DNA from: Planctomycetota bacterium
GTDB taxonomy: Bacteria; Planctomycetota; Planctomycetia; Pirellulales; Pirellulaceae
NCBI GenBank assembly: GCA_014381825.1
Contig: JACNKX010000138.1
Coordinates: 1-58,928, forward strand
Direction: 5' to 3'
Length of the DNA stretch: 58,928 nt
Position 1 is the stretch's first letter. The number at the start of each line of letters is the position of its first letter. Positions 26,436-35,768 of the stretch are shown piece by piece. A model generated the notes under the pieces. It was not told where the DNA came from and searched no databases. It saw nothing but the letters and a program-made list of their open reading frames with translations. The translations under genes were made by a program, and so were the position numbers.

Positions 26436-26442
26436 GAATTAC

Positions 26443-26691
26443 CTATCGTAGATCGAGGGCGCTAGTCAAAGGGAGTTTCGTATCGAGTGGATCATTCGCC
26501 ATTAAAAGAGATAGCTTAGTGACGGGTCCAAGTCCAACGGTGATTACCTTCGACATGCCGAAAGTATCACATTCTCCCACGCGTTCTGAAGATCTGACGA
26601 TCGTGACGATTACGCTGGGATTCAAGCCGCGTCGCAGGCACCAATGCATGAAGGCGGGAATGTGATTGACCATGTGAGCGGGGCGTCTCAT
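26443..26691 (-). CDS. Possible small protein, 82 residues
   Basis: The frame reads MRRPAHMVNHIPAFMHWCLR and ends with a plausible sheet (MSKVITVGLGPVTKLSLLMA). Its stop lies 7 bases before the start of the next small gene, so the two may be one unit. No clear ribosome-binding site precedes the first ATG. No family is recognised. Confidence 0.35.
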   Translation of the reverse strand: MRRPAHMVNHIPAFMHWCLRRGLNPSVIVTIVRSSERVGECDTFGMSKVITVGLGPVTKLSLLMANDPLDTKLPLTSALDLR

Positions 26692-26796
26692 ACTACGCTA
26701 ATTCGCTCACCGGGATCGGTATCGACGACTTCGCTGTCAGCCAAACGCGTCCACAATCGGCTTTGCGAACGGGAAATCGCAAGTTGATCTACTTCT

Positions 26797-26973
26797 ATGA
26801 GGAAGATCGCCGGCGAGGCTTACAACCTGTCTCGAAGTGCGGGTGAACAGGTGGAGTTGCGGCTAACGAACTCAGATCTGAAAAACGACCTCGAACGTCG
26901 CCTGCATTCCTACTTAGATCGAGTGAACGCAAGACGCCCGAGACGAGACGCTGTTAAAGCAAATAGAAACTGA
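26797..26973 (+). CDS. Possible 58-residue protein
   Basis: An ATG frame reads MRKIAGEAYNLSRSAGEQVE, then LRLTNSDLKNDLERRLHSYL and a basic tail. It is strongly helical and charged and uses codons like the neighbouring genes. It ends 3 bases before the stop of the convergent DUF1552 gene. No ribosome-binding site is visible and the family is unknown, so it is only a candidate. Confidence 0.22.
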   Translation: MRKIAGEAYNLSRSAGEQVELRLTNSDLKNDLERRLHSYLDRVNARRPRRDAVKANRN

Positions 26974-26976
26974 TTT

Positions 26977-28269
26977 CTAAATTCCCACTAGTTGTTCCGT
27001 GGCGTTGCCGAACTGAGGCAGCGCGACGCCCATGCGATCCATGATGCTCAAGCAGAGCGAGGACATCTTGCGCTCCTTGGCGGTCTCGTATTCCAAGGTG
27101 CGGCCGGTTTGAAGCGTGCCGGACAGGCTGCCGGATACGATCATGGGGACTTTAGGAGCGCTGTGTGCCGTCCACTGTTCGTTAGCCAGCATGATGCACG
27201 AGTTGTCCAGGACCGTACCATCGCCTTCTTGCATCGAATCCAGCTTTCGCACTAGGTACGCATACTGTTCCACCCAGAAGCGAGTGATCGATGCGTACTC
27301 TTTGTTCTGCCAGCCATGCGAGTAGTTGTGGTGGTCCACGTTCAAGCCTAAGAACGGATAGACCTGACCGGAGAGATTGTTCGTCAACAGCAAGGTCGCG
27401 ATACGAGTCCGATCCGTCTGGAACGCCAACGCGACGATGTCACACATCAAGCGTGAATGCTCGTCGATTTGATTCGGCAGGCCATCGGCAGGTCGTTTGC
27501 CACCGATCGCGTCATCTTCAGCGGATTCTTCGTCGGGTCGCTCCTGCATTTTCGCCAGTCGTTGCTCAACTTCACGGACGGAAGTTGCGTACTCGTCAAT
27601 TTTCGACTTGTCTGAGAAAGAAACTCGGCGCGACACATCGTTCAACTGCTCGAGTACATGATCGAGAACGCTCAGGTGTGTTCGGCTGCTCTTCGTCTCA
27701 AACAAACTGTCGAATGCCAGAGACGGGTATAGCTCCGACGGTACGGGGGAAACCGGCGAGCTCCACGAGACATGCGATGCATACATCATCGAATAGCTGG
27801 ATTCATGAAATCCGCTGACGGGACGCTCGCACGCTAACACGAGGCTCGGCAATACGGTATCGTCGCCCAGACGCTGGGCGAGAACTTGGTCCATGCTCGT
27901 CGCGGCTTGAATCTTCCGTCCGCCTTGCGGCTGAATGCCAGTCAGAATTCCGGCGGCGCCCTTCGCATGACCACCGACAACGTTATCGGGATGCCGCAGC
28001 CCGTGAATGAAGTTCACTTTCCCTTTCACAGACTCGAGCGATGCGAAGGCGGGGCCCAACTCCAACTCCGTACCACTGCCCTTGGTCCACCACTCGGGCG
28101 GATGGATGCCGTCGCCGAAAAAGAGGAATGCAAATCGCTTCGGTGCGAGTTGGCCATTTTCAGCACCGACAAGCTTGCCCGACTCTAGCCATGGCAACGC
28201 GACACTTGCTCCAATGCCGCCAAGAACAACGCGTCTTGAAATCCGACGCGATTTGTTATCCGAATTCAT
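26977..28269 (-). CDS. DUF1552 family exported protein
   Basis: The 430-residue protein starts MNSDNKSRRISRRVVLGGIG with a twin-arginine leader reaching ASVALPWLES. The DUF1552 core follows: KRFAFLFFGDGIHPPEWWTK, NFIHGLRHPDNVVGGHAKGA, TSMDQVLAQRLGDDT, DEHSRLMCDIVALAFQTDRT and TVLDNSCIMLANEQWTAHSA. This family is related in layout to DUF1501. It lies 45 bases downstream of the DUF1592-type cytochrome gene and is probably co-transcribed with it, as is usual in planctomycetes. The function is unknown; export of a folded, perhaps cofactor- or metal-bearing protein is inferred. Confidence 0.93.
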   Translation of the reverse strand: MNSDNKSRRISRRVVLGGIGASVALPWLESGKLVGAENGQLAPKRFAFLFFGDGIHPPEWWTKGSGTELELGPAFASLESVKGKVNFIHGLRHPDNVVGGHAKGAAGILTGIQPQGGRKIQAATSMDQVLAQRLGDDTVLPSLVLACERPVSGFHESSYSMMYASHVSWSSPVSPVPSELYPSLAFDSLFETKSSRTHLSVLDHVLEQLNDVSRRVSFSDKSKIDEYATSVREVEQRLAKMQERPDEESAEDDAIGGKRPADGLPNQIDEHSRLMCDIVALAFQTDRTRIATLLLTNNLSGQVYPFLGLNVDHHNYSHGWQNKEYASITRFWVEQYAYLVRKLDSMQEGDGTVLDNSCIMLANEQWTAHSAPKVPMIVSGSLSGTLQTGRTLEYETAKERKMSSLCLSIMDRMGVALPQFGNATEQLVGI

Positions 28270-28314
28270 GTCTGAGGCTCTCTCGGAGGACTTGTCTTGA
28301 TGGTTCTATCGTCA

Positions 28315-31300
28315 CTATCGTCGGTCGGCTGCCACAAAGTCTCGCCCACGTTGCTTACGAAACTGAGGACTTCGAACGGCGACCTCAAAAAGTACAGAGA
28401 ATCGATAACCGTTGTTCTTCAATTCTGTTTCCATTTCAGTCAGCAACGGCTGATCTGATAGTTGTACCGATCGGCCCAAGGCATAACCGAGGAATTTACG
28501 ACACATCGTCTGGATGAAATCCGTTCGTCGATACTCGTCAATATAGTCGATCAGCCCAGGAATTCCTTTACCAAACTCGCCACTCGGCAACTTCGCGACA
28601 TTGTCGATCTGCCTCCCGGCACTGTCCTGTGTTCGCAGTCGACCAATCGGATCAAAACCCTCCATCGCCAGTCCCAGGCTATCGAAATGCGTGTGACATA
28701 GAGCACACTGTGCATCTGAGACATGATCGGCCAACAGCTCTCGTATCGTTCGCGTCGCTCCCTTTTCCGTGGCGGGCAGTTCCGGGACATCGGCCGGTGG
28801 TGGAGGGAAATGCTGCCCCAGTAGGTGATGCACGCTCCAGAACCCTCGCTTCACAGGGCTGGTTCGTTCACCAGCAGAGTTCTTTGTCAGGATCACAGCC
28901 ATCCCGAACAAGCCGCCTCTGCCGGCTTCCTTCAACTTTGTCACTGAGTGCCACGTCTGGTCAGGATTCGTTTTGACGCCCTGTTGATACTGAAGTTCGA
29001 GTTCGCCTCCGTAATGCTTCGCTAGAGCGCCATTGACGAATGTCATGTCGCTGTTCAAGAGATCTGTGATCGGCTTGTCCATCTGAATGAGGTGACTTGC
29101 AAGTCGCGTTGGCTCTTCGAACATCGCCTCACGCAGTTCGTCGTTGTAACTCGGAAACGCAGCGGCATTAATGGGATCTTTCGACAAGTAGTCTCGATAG
29201 CGCAGCCACTGGCCAAAGAACTCCTGTGCGAATGCGTCGATCTTTGGATTCTTCAACATGCGTTTCGTCTGTACGATCATCTCACCCTCATCTTGCAGCT
29301 TTCCGTCCGCCACTGCGGTCAGCAACTCTTCATCCGGCGGGGAAGACCAGAGGAAATAACTTAACCGGCTCGCCAAATCACGATCACTCAAAGGATAGAC
29401 ATCGTTTCCAGCAGGTACTTCGTTGTACCGATAACAAAACTCCGGTGACATCAAGACGGCGGTCAGCACACCGCGAAGTGCATCTTCGACGGTTTGGCCC
29501 TCTTCTCGCAGCTTACCGTAAAGTAAATGGAGTGAATCTCGCTCATGCGAATGCAATGAACGACGATACGCTCGCCGAGCCAGCCGTTCAAGGTCTGTCA
29601 AAGCTCGCTGCTCGGCAAGCTTCGTTGAATCCTCTTGCAGCGTGAGGCCATAACGAATCTGCTCGAAGAACCCGTGGATCATTTCGTATTTCTGGTCAGG
29701 CGATTCGGCCTCAAGCGTATCGTCGACTCGTTTGATTCCCATCTTGTCGAGGTACAATCGTTCGAACTTGTTTAGCAAACTGCTTTCGACTAACTGCGGA
29801 TCTTCGGGCCGGAGGAAATCAAATCGCTTGTCGTGCAACACTTCTCTTTCTGATCGCTCAAACCACACGAATCCTCGAAGCAAGGTTTCAGCACTTTGTG
29901 TGACGAAATTTAGCTCCTGCCAAAGTTGGTCGAGCTTCGCATTTTCCGCGTCGTTCAGAACTTTCTCCACGAGCGGACGGTCGTCGCGAAAGAATCCTTC
30001 CACTAAATGGAACCCAGCGGCCAGCCCGCGACCTTCGTCAACGTAAAAGAACCGATTGGGAAACGTATTGCAGAACACGTCTGCCGAGGCGGACAATTCC
30101 TGCGTGGTCTGGGAATCTCCGTAGATCAAGTGTTCGACATCTTTTGTGAACTTATCCGCAGCGGGTTCACGAATTGAGGTTCGCACGAAAACGCTGCCGT
30201 TCTTGCTGTGGTTTGGATCCAACTGGCAAAGCATCAGCAAGTTCTTGCCAGATTGCTCGCGTTGCATCTCAACCGTAATAGGAATCTCGATAATTGCGGG
30301 AGCTTTTACGACGAACCACTCTGGATCGATCTCATCACCCAGCGGATGTTTGCCGAATCCAAGTGTCTCGACGAGATCAGGATTCGACTGCTCCAGAACG
30401 CTTCGTAGTGATTGAACTTTGTGGTGCTCCTTTTCGTCTGCTTCATTCCTCGGTAGGTGGTTGGCCAAGCTGAACAGAGGGCGTTTGAGAATGACGTAGT
30501 TATTGGCTTCGGAAAATGCGTTATCAACCCGAACGAAGGCGGAGAACTTTTGGGCAGGGTCGTTTGTTGGCGGCGCGGAGACTCTCGCAACATTCAGCAA
30601 CGTTTCATGGTTCAACCCAGTGCGTTCAAACTTATCGCGAGCTGCTGCTGTCTTCGCTCGAAAGTCCAAATGACTGATGGGCCAGTTACCGGCACTGGCC
30701 TGAATCAGCCGTTGCGGCCGTGAGGACAGAACCGTTCGTCCAAACTCAACGAAGTCACGAAGGTCGAGCAGTTCAGATGGACGATGCGAAGCGTCGCGAG
30801 GTGCGGGTACGGCCTCCCACACCTGCCCAAGCTCCGCCAGAAACCCTGAATGCGACAATGATTCGGCTAAGGTCTTCCAAACGATCGCAAGGTACTTTGC
30901 ACTGAGCCCTCGAGTCTCCGCCCACCGCTCGATGTTCATGCTCTGCTGGTCGTGATCGCGATACCGATAACGCCAAGCAGCTTCCAAATACTGAAAGGTA
31001 TCGACGGCGTGATCGCTATAGAAATCGATGATCGCTTGTTCGGTTAGCTTCTTCCGCTCGTTATAGGACGTGACGGGAAACGGCGCGAACGAAATGCCAT
31101 CTGGCTTCAGGACCAAATGATCGGCAACGAGTTGTGCAGCAGAAAGATACTTCTTGAGGAGATTAGGCGACATCCCGAGGGCCTCGCCCGTATTGTCGAA
31201 GCCTTCGCCTCCGGCTGGATCAGCCGGAAAATCCTTCGTCGGCCGAATATCAACGCCCGTCAGCTCACGAATCGATAGATCGTACTCGGTATTGGACAAC

Positions 31301-31686
31301 CGCCGCGGCAGAATAACTCCAGGATCGCCCGCGTGCTTTTCAGCCTCGGCGAGTAGTATCGCTTCGATCGTTGAAACAACTGCATTGCGTTCATCGATCG
31401 TAGGCTGCTTCGCATCTTCCGGTGGCATCTTTCCGTTACGAATGAAGTCGATGATGTTGTTCCACCGGCGAAAGCTGCCGCTGACGTCGCCACCGTTAGA
31501 AAAACGAGTAAGGTCCAGTTCGCCTTTCGTTTTTTTACTGTTGTGGCACTGAACACAGTACTTTTGAACATGCGGCAGAATACCTTCTTTGTAAGCGTCG
31601 GCAGACTCGACCTCTACCGGCAACAATCCAACGGCTAAAGGGACTAGCCATAGCACGCATAGGTGTGCCAGTCGATCACGCTTCAT
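28315..31686 (-). CDS. DUF1587/1592/1588/1585 cytochrome-containing protein
   Basis: The protein has 1123 residues. A signal peptide (residues 1-29) precedes a cytochrome domain with CVQCH at residues 44-48 and KMPPEDAKQP as the likely Met-ligand loop. DUF1587 comes next (LPRRLSNTEYDLSIRELTGV). After about 450 residues of poorly conserved sequence come DUF1595 (LARRAYRRSLHSHERDSL), DUF1592 (SDRDLASRLSYFLWSSPPDE), DUF1588 (LTKNSAGERTSPVKRGFWSV, with CALCHTHFDSLGLAMEGFD as a second CxxCH) and DUF1585 (ALGRSVQLSDQPLL). The long middle section is larger than in many relatives. It forms an exported redox pair with the downstream DUF1552 protein. Confidence 0.93.
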   Translation of the reverse strand: MKRDRLAHLCVLWLVPLAVGLLPVEVESADAYKEGILPHVQKYCVQCHNSKKTKGELDLTRFSNGGDVSGSFRRWNNIIDFIRNGKMPPEDAKQPTIDERNAVVSTIEAILLAEAEKHAGDPGVILPRRLSNTEYDLSIRELTGVDIRPTKDFPADPAGGEGFDNTGEALGMSPNLLKKYLSAAQLVADHLVLKPDGISFAPFPVTSYNERKKLTEQAIIDFYSDHAVDTFQYLEAAWRYRYRDHDQQSMNIERWAETRGLSAKYLAIVWKTLAESLSHSGFLAELGQVWEAVPAPRDASHRPSELLDLRDFVEFGRTVLSSRPQRLIQASAGNWPISHLDFRAKTAAARDKFERTGLNHETLLNVARVSAPPTNDPAQKFSAFVRVDNAFSEANNYVILKRPLFSLANHLPRNEADEKEHHKVQSLRSVLEQSNPDLVETLGFGKHPLGDEIDPEWFVVKAPAIIEIPITVEMQREQSGKNLLMLCQLDPNHSKNGSVFVRTSIREPAADKFTKDVEHLIYGDSQTTQELSASADVFCNTFPNRFFYVDEGRGLAAGFHLVEGFFRDDRPLVEKVLNDAENAKLDQLWQELNFVTQSAETLLRGFVWFERSEREVLHDKRFDFLRPEDPQLVESSLLNKFERLYLDKMGIKRVDDTLEAESPDQKYEMIHGFFEQIRYGLTLQEDSTKLAEQRALTDLERLARRAYRRSLHSHERDSLHLLYGKLREEGQTVEDALRGVLTAVLMSPEFCYRYNEVPAGNDVYPLSDRDLASRLSYFLWSSPPDEELLTAVADGKLQDEGEMIVQTKRMLKNPKIDAFAQEFFGQWLRYRDYLSKDPINAAAFPSYNDELREAMFEEPTRLASHLIQMDKPITDLLNSDMTFVNGALAKHYGGELELQYQQGVKTNPDQTWHSVTKLKEAGRGGLFGMAVILTKNSAGERTSPVKRGFWSVHHLLGQHFPPPPADVPELPATEKGATRTIRELLADHVSDAQCALCHTHFDSLGLAMEGFDPIGRLRTQDSAGRQIDNVAKLPSGEFGKGIPGLIDYIDEYRRTDFIQTMCRKFLGYALGRSVQLSDQPLLTEMETELKNNGYRFSVLFEVAVRSPQFRKQRGRDFVAADRR

Positions 31687-31824
31687 TGAAGTGTATTCCG
31701 GATTGTGAACGGGGACGCCGACGATTTGAAGACGCGGCTCATATTATAGATGAAGTGATGGATCTACAATTGTCGCGAAGCTGAGATTGCCGAATGAGCA
31801 ATCTAGAAAGAAGGATCTCTTGGC

Positions 31825-33225
31825 TCATGTCAAGATTGGCCAGATTGGACGACCTTGGCTAATGGAAAGCGGGCGGCCTAGTTGATCGATCATTTGCGTT
31901 TCAGGTTCATAGCCCAGGCAATGAAAAATCGTGGCCGCAATGTCTCGAGGAGCGACTTGGCCGTCGAGCGGAAACGCAGCGTGTTTGTCGCTTTGCCCGT
32001 GAACGACGCCGCCCTGGATACCGGCACCGGCTAACGCAACAGAAAAGCAGTGACCCCAATGATCGCGGCCGGCGTTCTTGTTGAACTTCGGTGTATGCCC
32101 GAATTCTCCGACCCAAGCGACAAGCGTGTCGTCGAGCATGCCTCGTTGTTCAAGATCCTCGATCAATGCACTGTAGGATTGATCCATTCTTGGCATCAAC
32201 CAACCCTTCAGCGACTCGTTGTGTTTCTTATGCGTGTCCCAGCTGCCGTTGTTCTCTTTCTCCTCGATCTGCTGCCAGTTCACTTGGACGAGCGATACGC
32301 CGGCCTCGACCAAACGCCGCGACAGCAACACCGATTGTCCGAACTTGTTACGTCCGTAACGGTCGCGTGTCGCGGCGTTTTCTCTGCTAAGATCGAACGC
32401 CTGTCTCGCCTTGCCACCTGCCAACAGATCGATCGCCTGTTGCGAGTGATCGCCGAACGACTGTACTTGGCGTTGTTGATCGAGCTGCCGCGCCGTGTCG
32501 TCTAGCTGCTTTAGGAGGCCGCGTCGGTCGGAAAAACGAAGCGGCGAGAGGCCTTCCGGAAAGTCGAGACCCGGCAGATGAAAGCTCGCTTCCGACGGAT
32601 CACAATTCAACAACCACGGATCGAACTTGCGGCCAAGGAACCCGGCATCCTGACCGGGCCAGAGGATCTCGCCGACGTTTGCAATATAACGAGGCAAGGT
32701 GATCGATGCCGGTAAACCTCCTCGGTCTCCGCGCAGAGTGCGGATGATCGCGCCCAAAGACGGCCACAGATTCGGTGCCTTCGATGTTGCGTTCTCTCTG
32801 CTCAAAGGAACGTGCGGGACTCCGGTAAGCATCTGGTAGCCGCTGGACGAGTGTGAGTTGTCGTTCGAGACAACCGCGCGGAGGACCGCCATGTGATCGG
32901 TCAAGCGTGCGGTCAGCGGCATTAACTCGCCGACCTTCAGACCGGGAGTCGCCGAATCGATAACTCCGCACTCGCCGCGAACTTCCTGAGGCGCGTCTGG
33001 TTTCGGATCCCACGACTCATGTTGAGGTGGGCCGCCGCTAAGCCAAAACAAGATGACCGACTTGGCTTTCCCACGTCGTGCCGTTTCGTCTTGCGAAGCT
33101 GTCGCTTGAGACTTGAGCAGTTGCGCCAACGACAATCCGAACGCGCTAACGCCGCCGATCCGCATCGCCTCGCGGCGCGAAACGGAATCACACAATTTGT
33201 AGGCACGGTCGTGGATCGACAGCAT
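31825..33225 (-). CDS. DUF1501 family exported protein (second copy)
   Basis: The 466-residue protein has a leader with SRREAMRIGGVSAFGLSLAQ; GGAGA lies upstream of the ATG. The DUF1501 core shows VILFWLSGGPPQHESWDPKP, LRAVVSNDNSHSSSGYQMLT, VSLVQVNWQQIEEKENNGSW, VAWVGEFGHTPKFNKNAGRD and HCFSVALAGAGIQGGVVHGQ. It has the same fold as the protein at 1430-2887 but belongs to another subgroup. It lies 138 bases before the DUF1592-type gene and may be the first gene of that unit. No DUF1553 partner is adjacent. Confidence 0.9.
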   Translation of the reverse strand: MLSIHDRAYKLCDSVSRREAMRIGGVSAFGLSLAQLLKSQATASQDETARRGKAKSVILFWLSGGPPQHESWDPKPDAPQEVRGECGVIDSATPGLKVGELMPLTARLTDHMAVLRAVVSNDNSHSSSGYQMLTGVPHVPLSRENATSKAPNLWPSLGAIIRTLRGDRGGLPASITLPRYIANVGEILWPGQDAGFLGRKFDPWLLNCDPSEASFHLPGLDFPEGLSPLRFSDRRGLLKQLDDTARQLDQQRQVQSFGDHSQQAIDLLAGGKARQAFDLSRENAATRDRYGRNKFGQSVLLSRRLVEAGVSLVQVNWQQIEEKENNGSWDTHKKHNESLKGWLMPRMDQSYSALIEDLEQRGMLDDTLVAWVGEFGHTPKFNKNAGRDHWGHCFSVALAGAGIQGGVVHGQSDKHAAFPLDGQVAPRDIAATIFHCLGYEPETQMIDQLGRPLSISQGRPIWPILT

Positions 33226-33348
33226 GGCTTATCTCCGTCCACAGATGGTACTTCCCAGCGAAAACTGTTGTCAATGTTGAGTGAGCGGCGGATGAAGTAT
33301 TCCCTATCGCCAAACTCGCCTGGAGTTCGCGTATTCGCTCTGCTCCCC

Positions 33349-33372
33349 CTGAAGTCTTGGCGACTTCAGCTA
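33349..33372. repeat. Short palindrome, family A
   Basis: CTGAAGTC and GACTTCAG form a perfect eight-base inverted repeat around TTGGC, followed by CTACAA. The same arms, followed by CTAACAA, occur at 56543-56562. The copy here lies between the DUF1501 gene and the HTH gene. Confidence 0.65.
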
Positions 33373-33446
33373 CAATCGGTATGTTTTCACTTACGACTCG
33401 CCTCATTTCTTCCCCCACTCCCTCACTAGCCGGTTCGCGTGAAACG

Positions 33447-33695
33447 ATGAAGACAGTTGATTGCTTATTGGAGGACGCCGATTGGGCGGTCGAAGATTTG
33501 GCAGAGCGAGCCGATCTCACGACGGAGCGGACCGAGGCAATTGCTTTAGGCCGTTGGACACCAAGCCCCGTAGAGCGAAAGAAAATAGCGGAGGCGTTCG
33601 GCATTTCGGGCGAAGAAGTCAGCTGGGGCCATACGATGGACCCGCGAAACGTCCGCTACCGCCGATTCGGGTTCAAAGACATCAAGGACGAGTGA
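33447..33695 (+). CDS. Small helix-turn-helix protein
   Basis: The 82-residue protein starts MKTVDCLLEDADWAVEDLAE. Two helices and a turn (LAERADLTTERTEAIALGRW, then SPVERKKIAEAFGISGEEV) follow the Cro/C1 (XRE) pattern of four helices, and the end (WGHTMDPRNVRYRRFGFKDI) is one I associate with a conserved planctomycete protein. The upstream extension to 33357 is not protein-like and contains the palindrome-flanking sequence. It may bind DNA, but one HTH unit with no effector domain also fits a small adaptor. It is divergent from the DUF1501 gene and converges on the Gfo/Idh/MocA gene. Confidence 0.75.
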   Translation: MKTVDCLLEDADWAVEDLAERADLTTERTEAIALGRWTPSPVERKKIAEAFGISGEEVSWGHTMDPRNVRYRRFGFKDIKDE

Positions 33696-33729
33696 ACCTA
33701 ACGCTGGCTCTGAGTTAACGTGGTGCAGG

Positions 33730-35073
33730 TCAACTCAGCCCTTTGACCCGCCAGGCTTCGCGATACGATTTGCGAACGAACGTGTTCGCTGCGTCGACGT
33801 TGGTAACGGAAAGACTTTCTGAATCCCACTCGATCTTCTGAGCCGGGAAACGAATCGCGATCGTTCCTAGAAGTACGGTCTCGGTCAATGGTCCCGCGTA
33901 GTCGAAGTGCGACGTCGTCTTGTCCATGCCCTTGCAAGCGTTCGTCCATTGCATGTAATGGTCACTTCCATCGACCGCGTCGATATCGAAGTCAGCGTAC
34001 TGATTTGTCGGCAGCAACTGAGGCGAACCGCCGTGTTTGCATAACAAAACGCCCTTCTCGCCGACGAGCAAGCAACCGTTATCCGGCAACGACTCGCCGG
34101 TCGGCAACGGTGCAAGCGACTCGTCGGGCTTCTTGCCACCGTCATACCACGTCATTTGAAAGGACTCGCCGACCGTTTGCTCTGTTCCGGGGAACTCGTA
34201 ACTGATGATGCCCCAGTTGGGAAATGTTTCGCCATTCGGAGCGGGACCATCGGACCAGACTTTCGTCGGCGCTCCGAGTTCACAACTCCATACCACAGGG
34301 TCGATGATGTGACATCCCATGTCGCCAAGTGCGCCAACTCCGAAGTCCAGCCAACCACGCCAATTGAAAGGATGATACAATCCGCGGTCGCGTTTGCTTC
34401 CTTCCATGGGGCCAACAAAGGGGCGCTCGCCTGCAACGCCAAGCCAAAGATTCCAATGTAGGTAACTCGGCACAGCATCAGCCCGCGAAGGGCGTTCAAT
34501 TCCTTGCGGCCAAATGGGACGATTGGACCACGCGTGGGCTTCCTTTACCTTGCCAATTGTTCCAGCTTGAATCAGCTTCGCGACGGTGCGATAGGCGGAG
34601 CTGCTGTGTCCCTGGTTTCCCATCTGGCTCACGACGCCATACTGCTTCGCCAGCAGCCGCATTTGTCGCGCTTCATGAATCGTGTGAGCAAGTGGCTTTT
34701 GAACATAGACGTGTTTGCCAAGCTGCATTGCCGAGGTAGCGATGGGCGCGTGCATGTGGTCGGGCGTCGAAACCGTCACCGCATCGATGTCTTTCTGCTC
34801 CAGCAACCTGCGCCAGTCGTTATAAACTTTTGCGCCCGGATAGGTTTTCTCCGCCTCGCCCAAAGTGCGATCATCCACGTCACAGATCGCGACCACATTC
34901 TGACCAGGTGACGTACTCGCAATGTCACCTCGGCCTTTGCCACCGACTCCGACCGCCGCAATATTCAATCGATCGTTGGCACCGAATACCGACGAGGAAA
35001 CAAAGGTTGGCAGTACGATGCCAGCGGCTGCGGACTGCTTGATGAATGTCCGCCGGTTGCTGCGTTTCGTCAT
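33730..35073 (-). CDS. Gfo/Idh/MocA family oxidoreductase, Tat-exported
   Basis: The 447-residue protein starts MTKRSNRRTFIKQSAAAGIV, a twin-arginine leader; AGGA lies upstream, so the frame extension to 35112 is rejected. The Rossmann half has NIAAVGVGGKGRGDIAST, VAICDVDDRTLGEAEKTYPG, IDAVTVSTPDHMHAPIATSA and the conserved Lys of HVYVQKPLAHTIHEARQM. The C-terminal half (SYEFPGTEQTVGESFQMTWY) is the usual beta-sheet dimer domain of the planctomycete subgroup. It binds a nicotinamide cofactor and probably acts on a sugar or inositol derivative outside the cytoplasm. No neighbour gives the substrate. Confidence 0.95.
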   Translation of the reverse strand: MTKRSNRRTFIKQSAAAGIVLPTFVSSSVFGANDRLNIAAVGVGGKGRGDIASTSPGQNVVAICDVDDRTLGEAEKTYPGAKVYNDWRRLLEQKDIDAVTVSTPDHMHAPIATSAMQLGKHVYVQKPLAHTIHEARQMRLLAKQYGVVSQMGNQGHSSSAYRTVAKLIQAGTIGKVKEAHAWSNRPIWPQGIERPSRADAVPSYLHWNLWLGVAGERPFVGPMEGSKRDRGLYHPFNWRGWLDFGVGALGDMGCHIIDPVVWSCELGAPTKVWSDGPAPNGETFPNWGIISYEFPGTEQTVGESFQMTWYDGGKKPDESLAPLPTGESLPDNGCLLVGEKGVLLCKHGGSPQLLPTNQYADFDIDAVDGSDHYMQWTNACKGMDKTTSHFDYAGPLTETVLLGTIAIRFPAQKIEWDSESLSVTNVDAANTFVRKSYREAWRVKGLS

Positions 35074-35168
35074 GGTGGAGTTCCTGGACGCGGCCATTAA
35101 CTGAGGGTTCACATTTCAATGCGAACATAGTAACCGATCGCGTGCGAACATCCCAGCAAAGTCGGCCG

Positions 35169-35573
35169 TTAGGGCTTTAAAACCTCGAAACCGGCCGCTT
35201 CGTCGAGCTTGGCAACGAACTTAGCTCCAATGTCGTAGAACATACCGACGGACCGGCAGCGAAGGACTTCGACCACGACGTTCATCGTTCCTCCGCCGAG
35301 CGTCACAAGTCGCAGCCAAAGGTGCTTATCTCGCACAGCGCGAGTGTGCATGATGCCGATCCCGCCTGCGGAAATGTCGCGGCTGATTGCGGTAAACGGT
35401 TCCCCTAGAGGCTCGAAATCGTCGTTGACCGGTTGCACCCAGACTTCGACGGTCAGTTTATACCGGGGAAACCGACGCTCTTCGAGGTGATCGCGGAGCG
35501 TTTCGTCGGCGAGTCGGTGAACGAAGTTTACTAACTCAGTTGGCGGAGAATGCAGCCTGTCGCCATCGTCCAT
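35169..35573 (-). CDS. PilZ domain protein
   Basis: The 134-residue protein has a PilZ domain from about residue 30 to the end: RRFPRYKLTVEVWV carries the RxxxR motif for cyclic-di-GMP, and SRDISAGGIGIMHTRAV carries the D-x-S-x-x-G motif. The C-terminal strands (LRLVTLGGGTMNVVVEVLR, FYDIGAKFV) complete the barrel. Both binding motifs are intact, so c-di-GMP binding is likely. It is a single-domain cytoplasmic receptor or adaptor; no motility or cellulose genes are nearby. It lies 95 bases upstream of the Gfo/Idh/MocA gene on the same strand. Confidence 0.88.
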   Translation of the reverse strand: MDDGDRLHSPPTELVNFVHRLADETLRDHLEERRFPRYKLTVEVWVQPVNDDFEPLGEPFTAISRDISAGGIGIMHTRAVRDKHLWLRLVTLGGGTMNVVVEVLRCRSVGMFYDIGAKFVAKLDEAAGFEVLKP

Positions 35574-35768
35574 GGTTCTGCCCCCGGGACGGTTGGAGTG
35601 TGAGATTCTGATTTATTCTGTTCGCCGTAGTCTAGTGTTGGGGCGAGTTGCCTGCAATGCGAAGTCGAATCAACGGCTCCAATTTGCGATGCGGCAATTA
35701 CAATGGGACGTGTGGGATGCCGCAGACTGTTCCCTTGGAGACGCTTCTTCTGGTAACGGAGACGAGCC

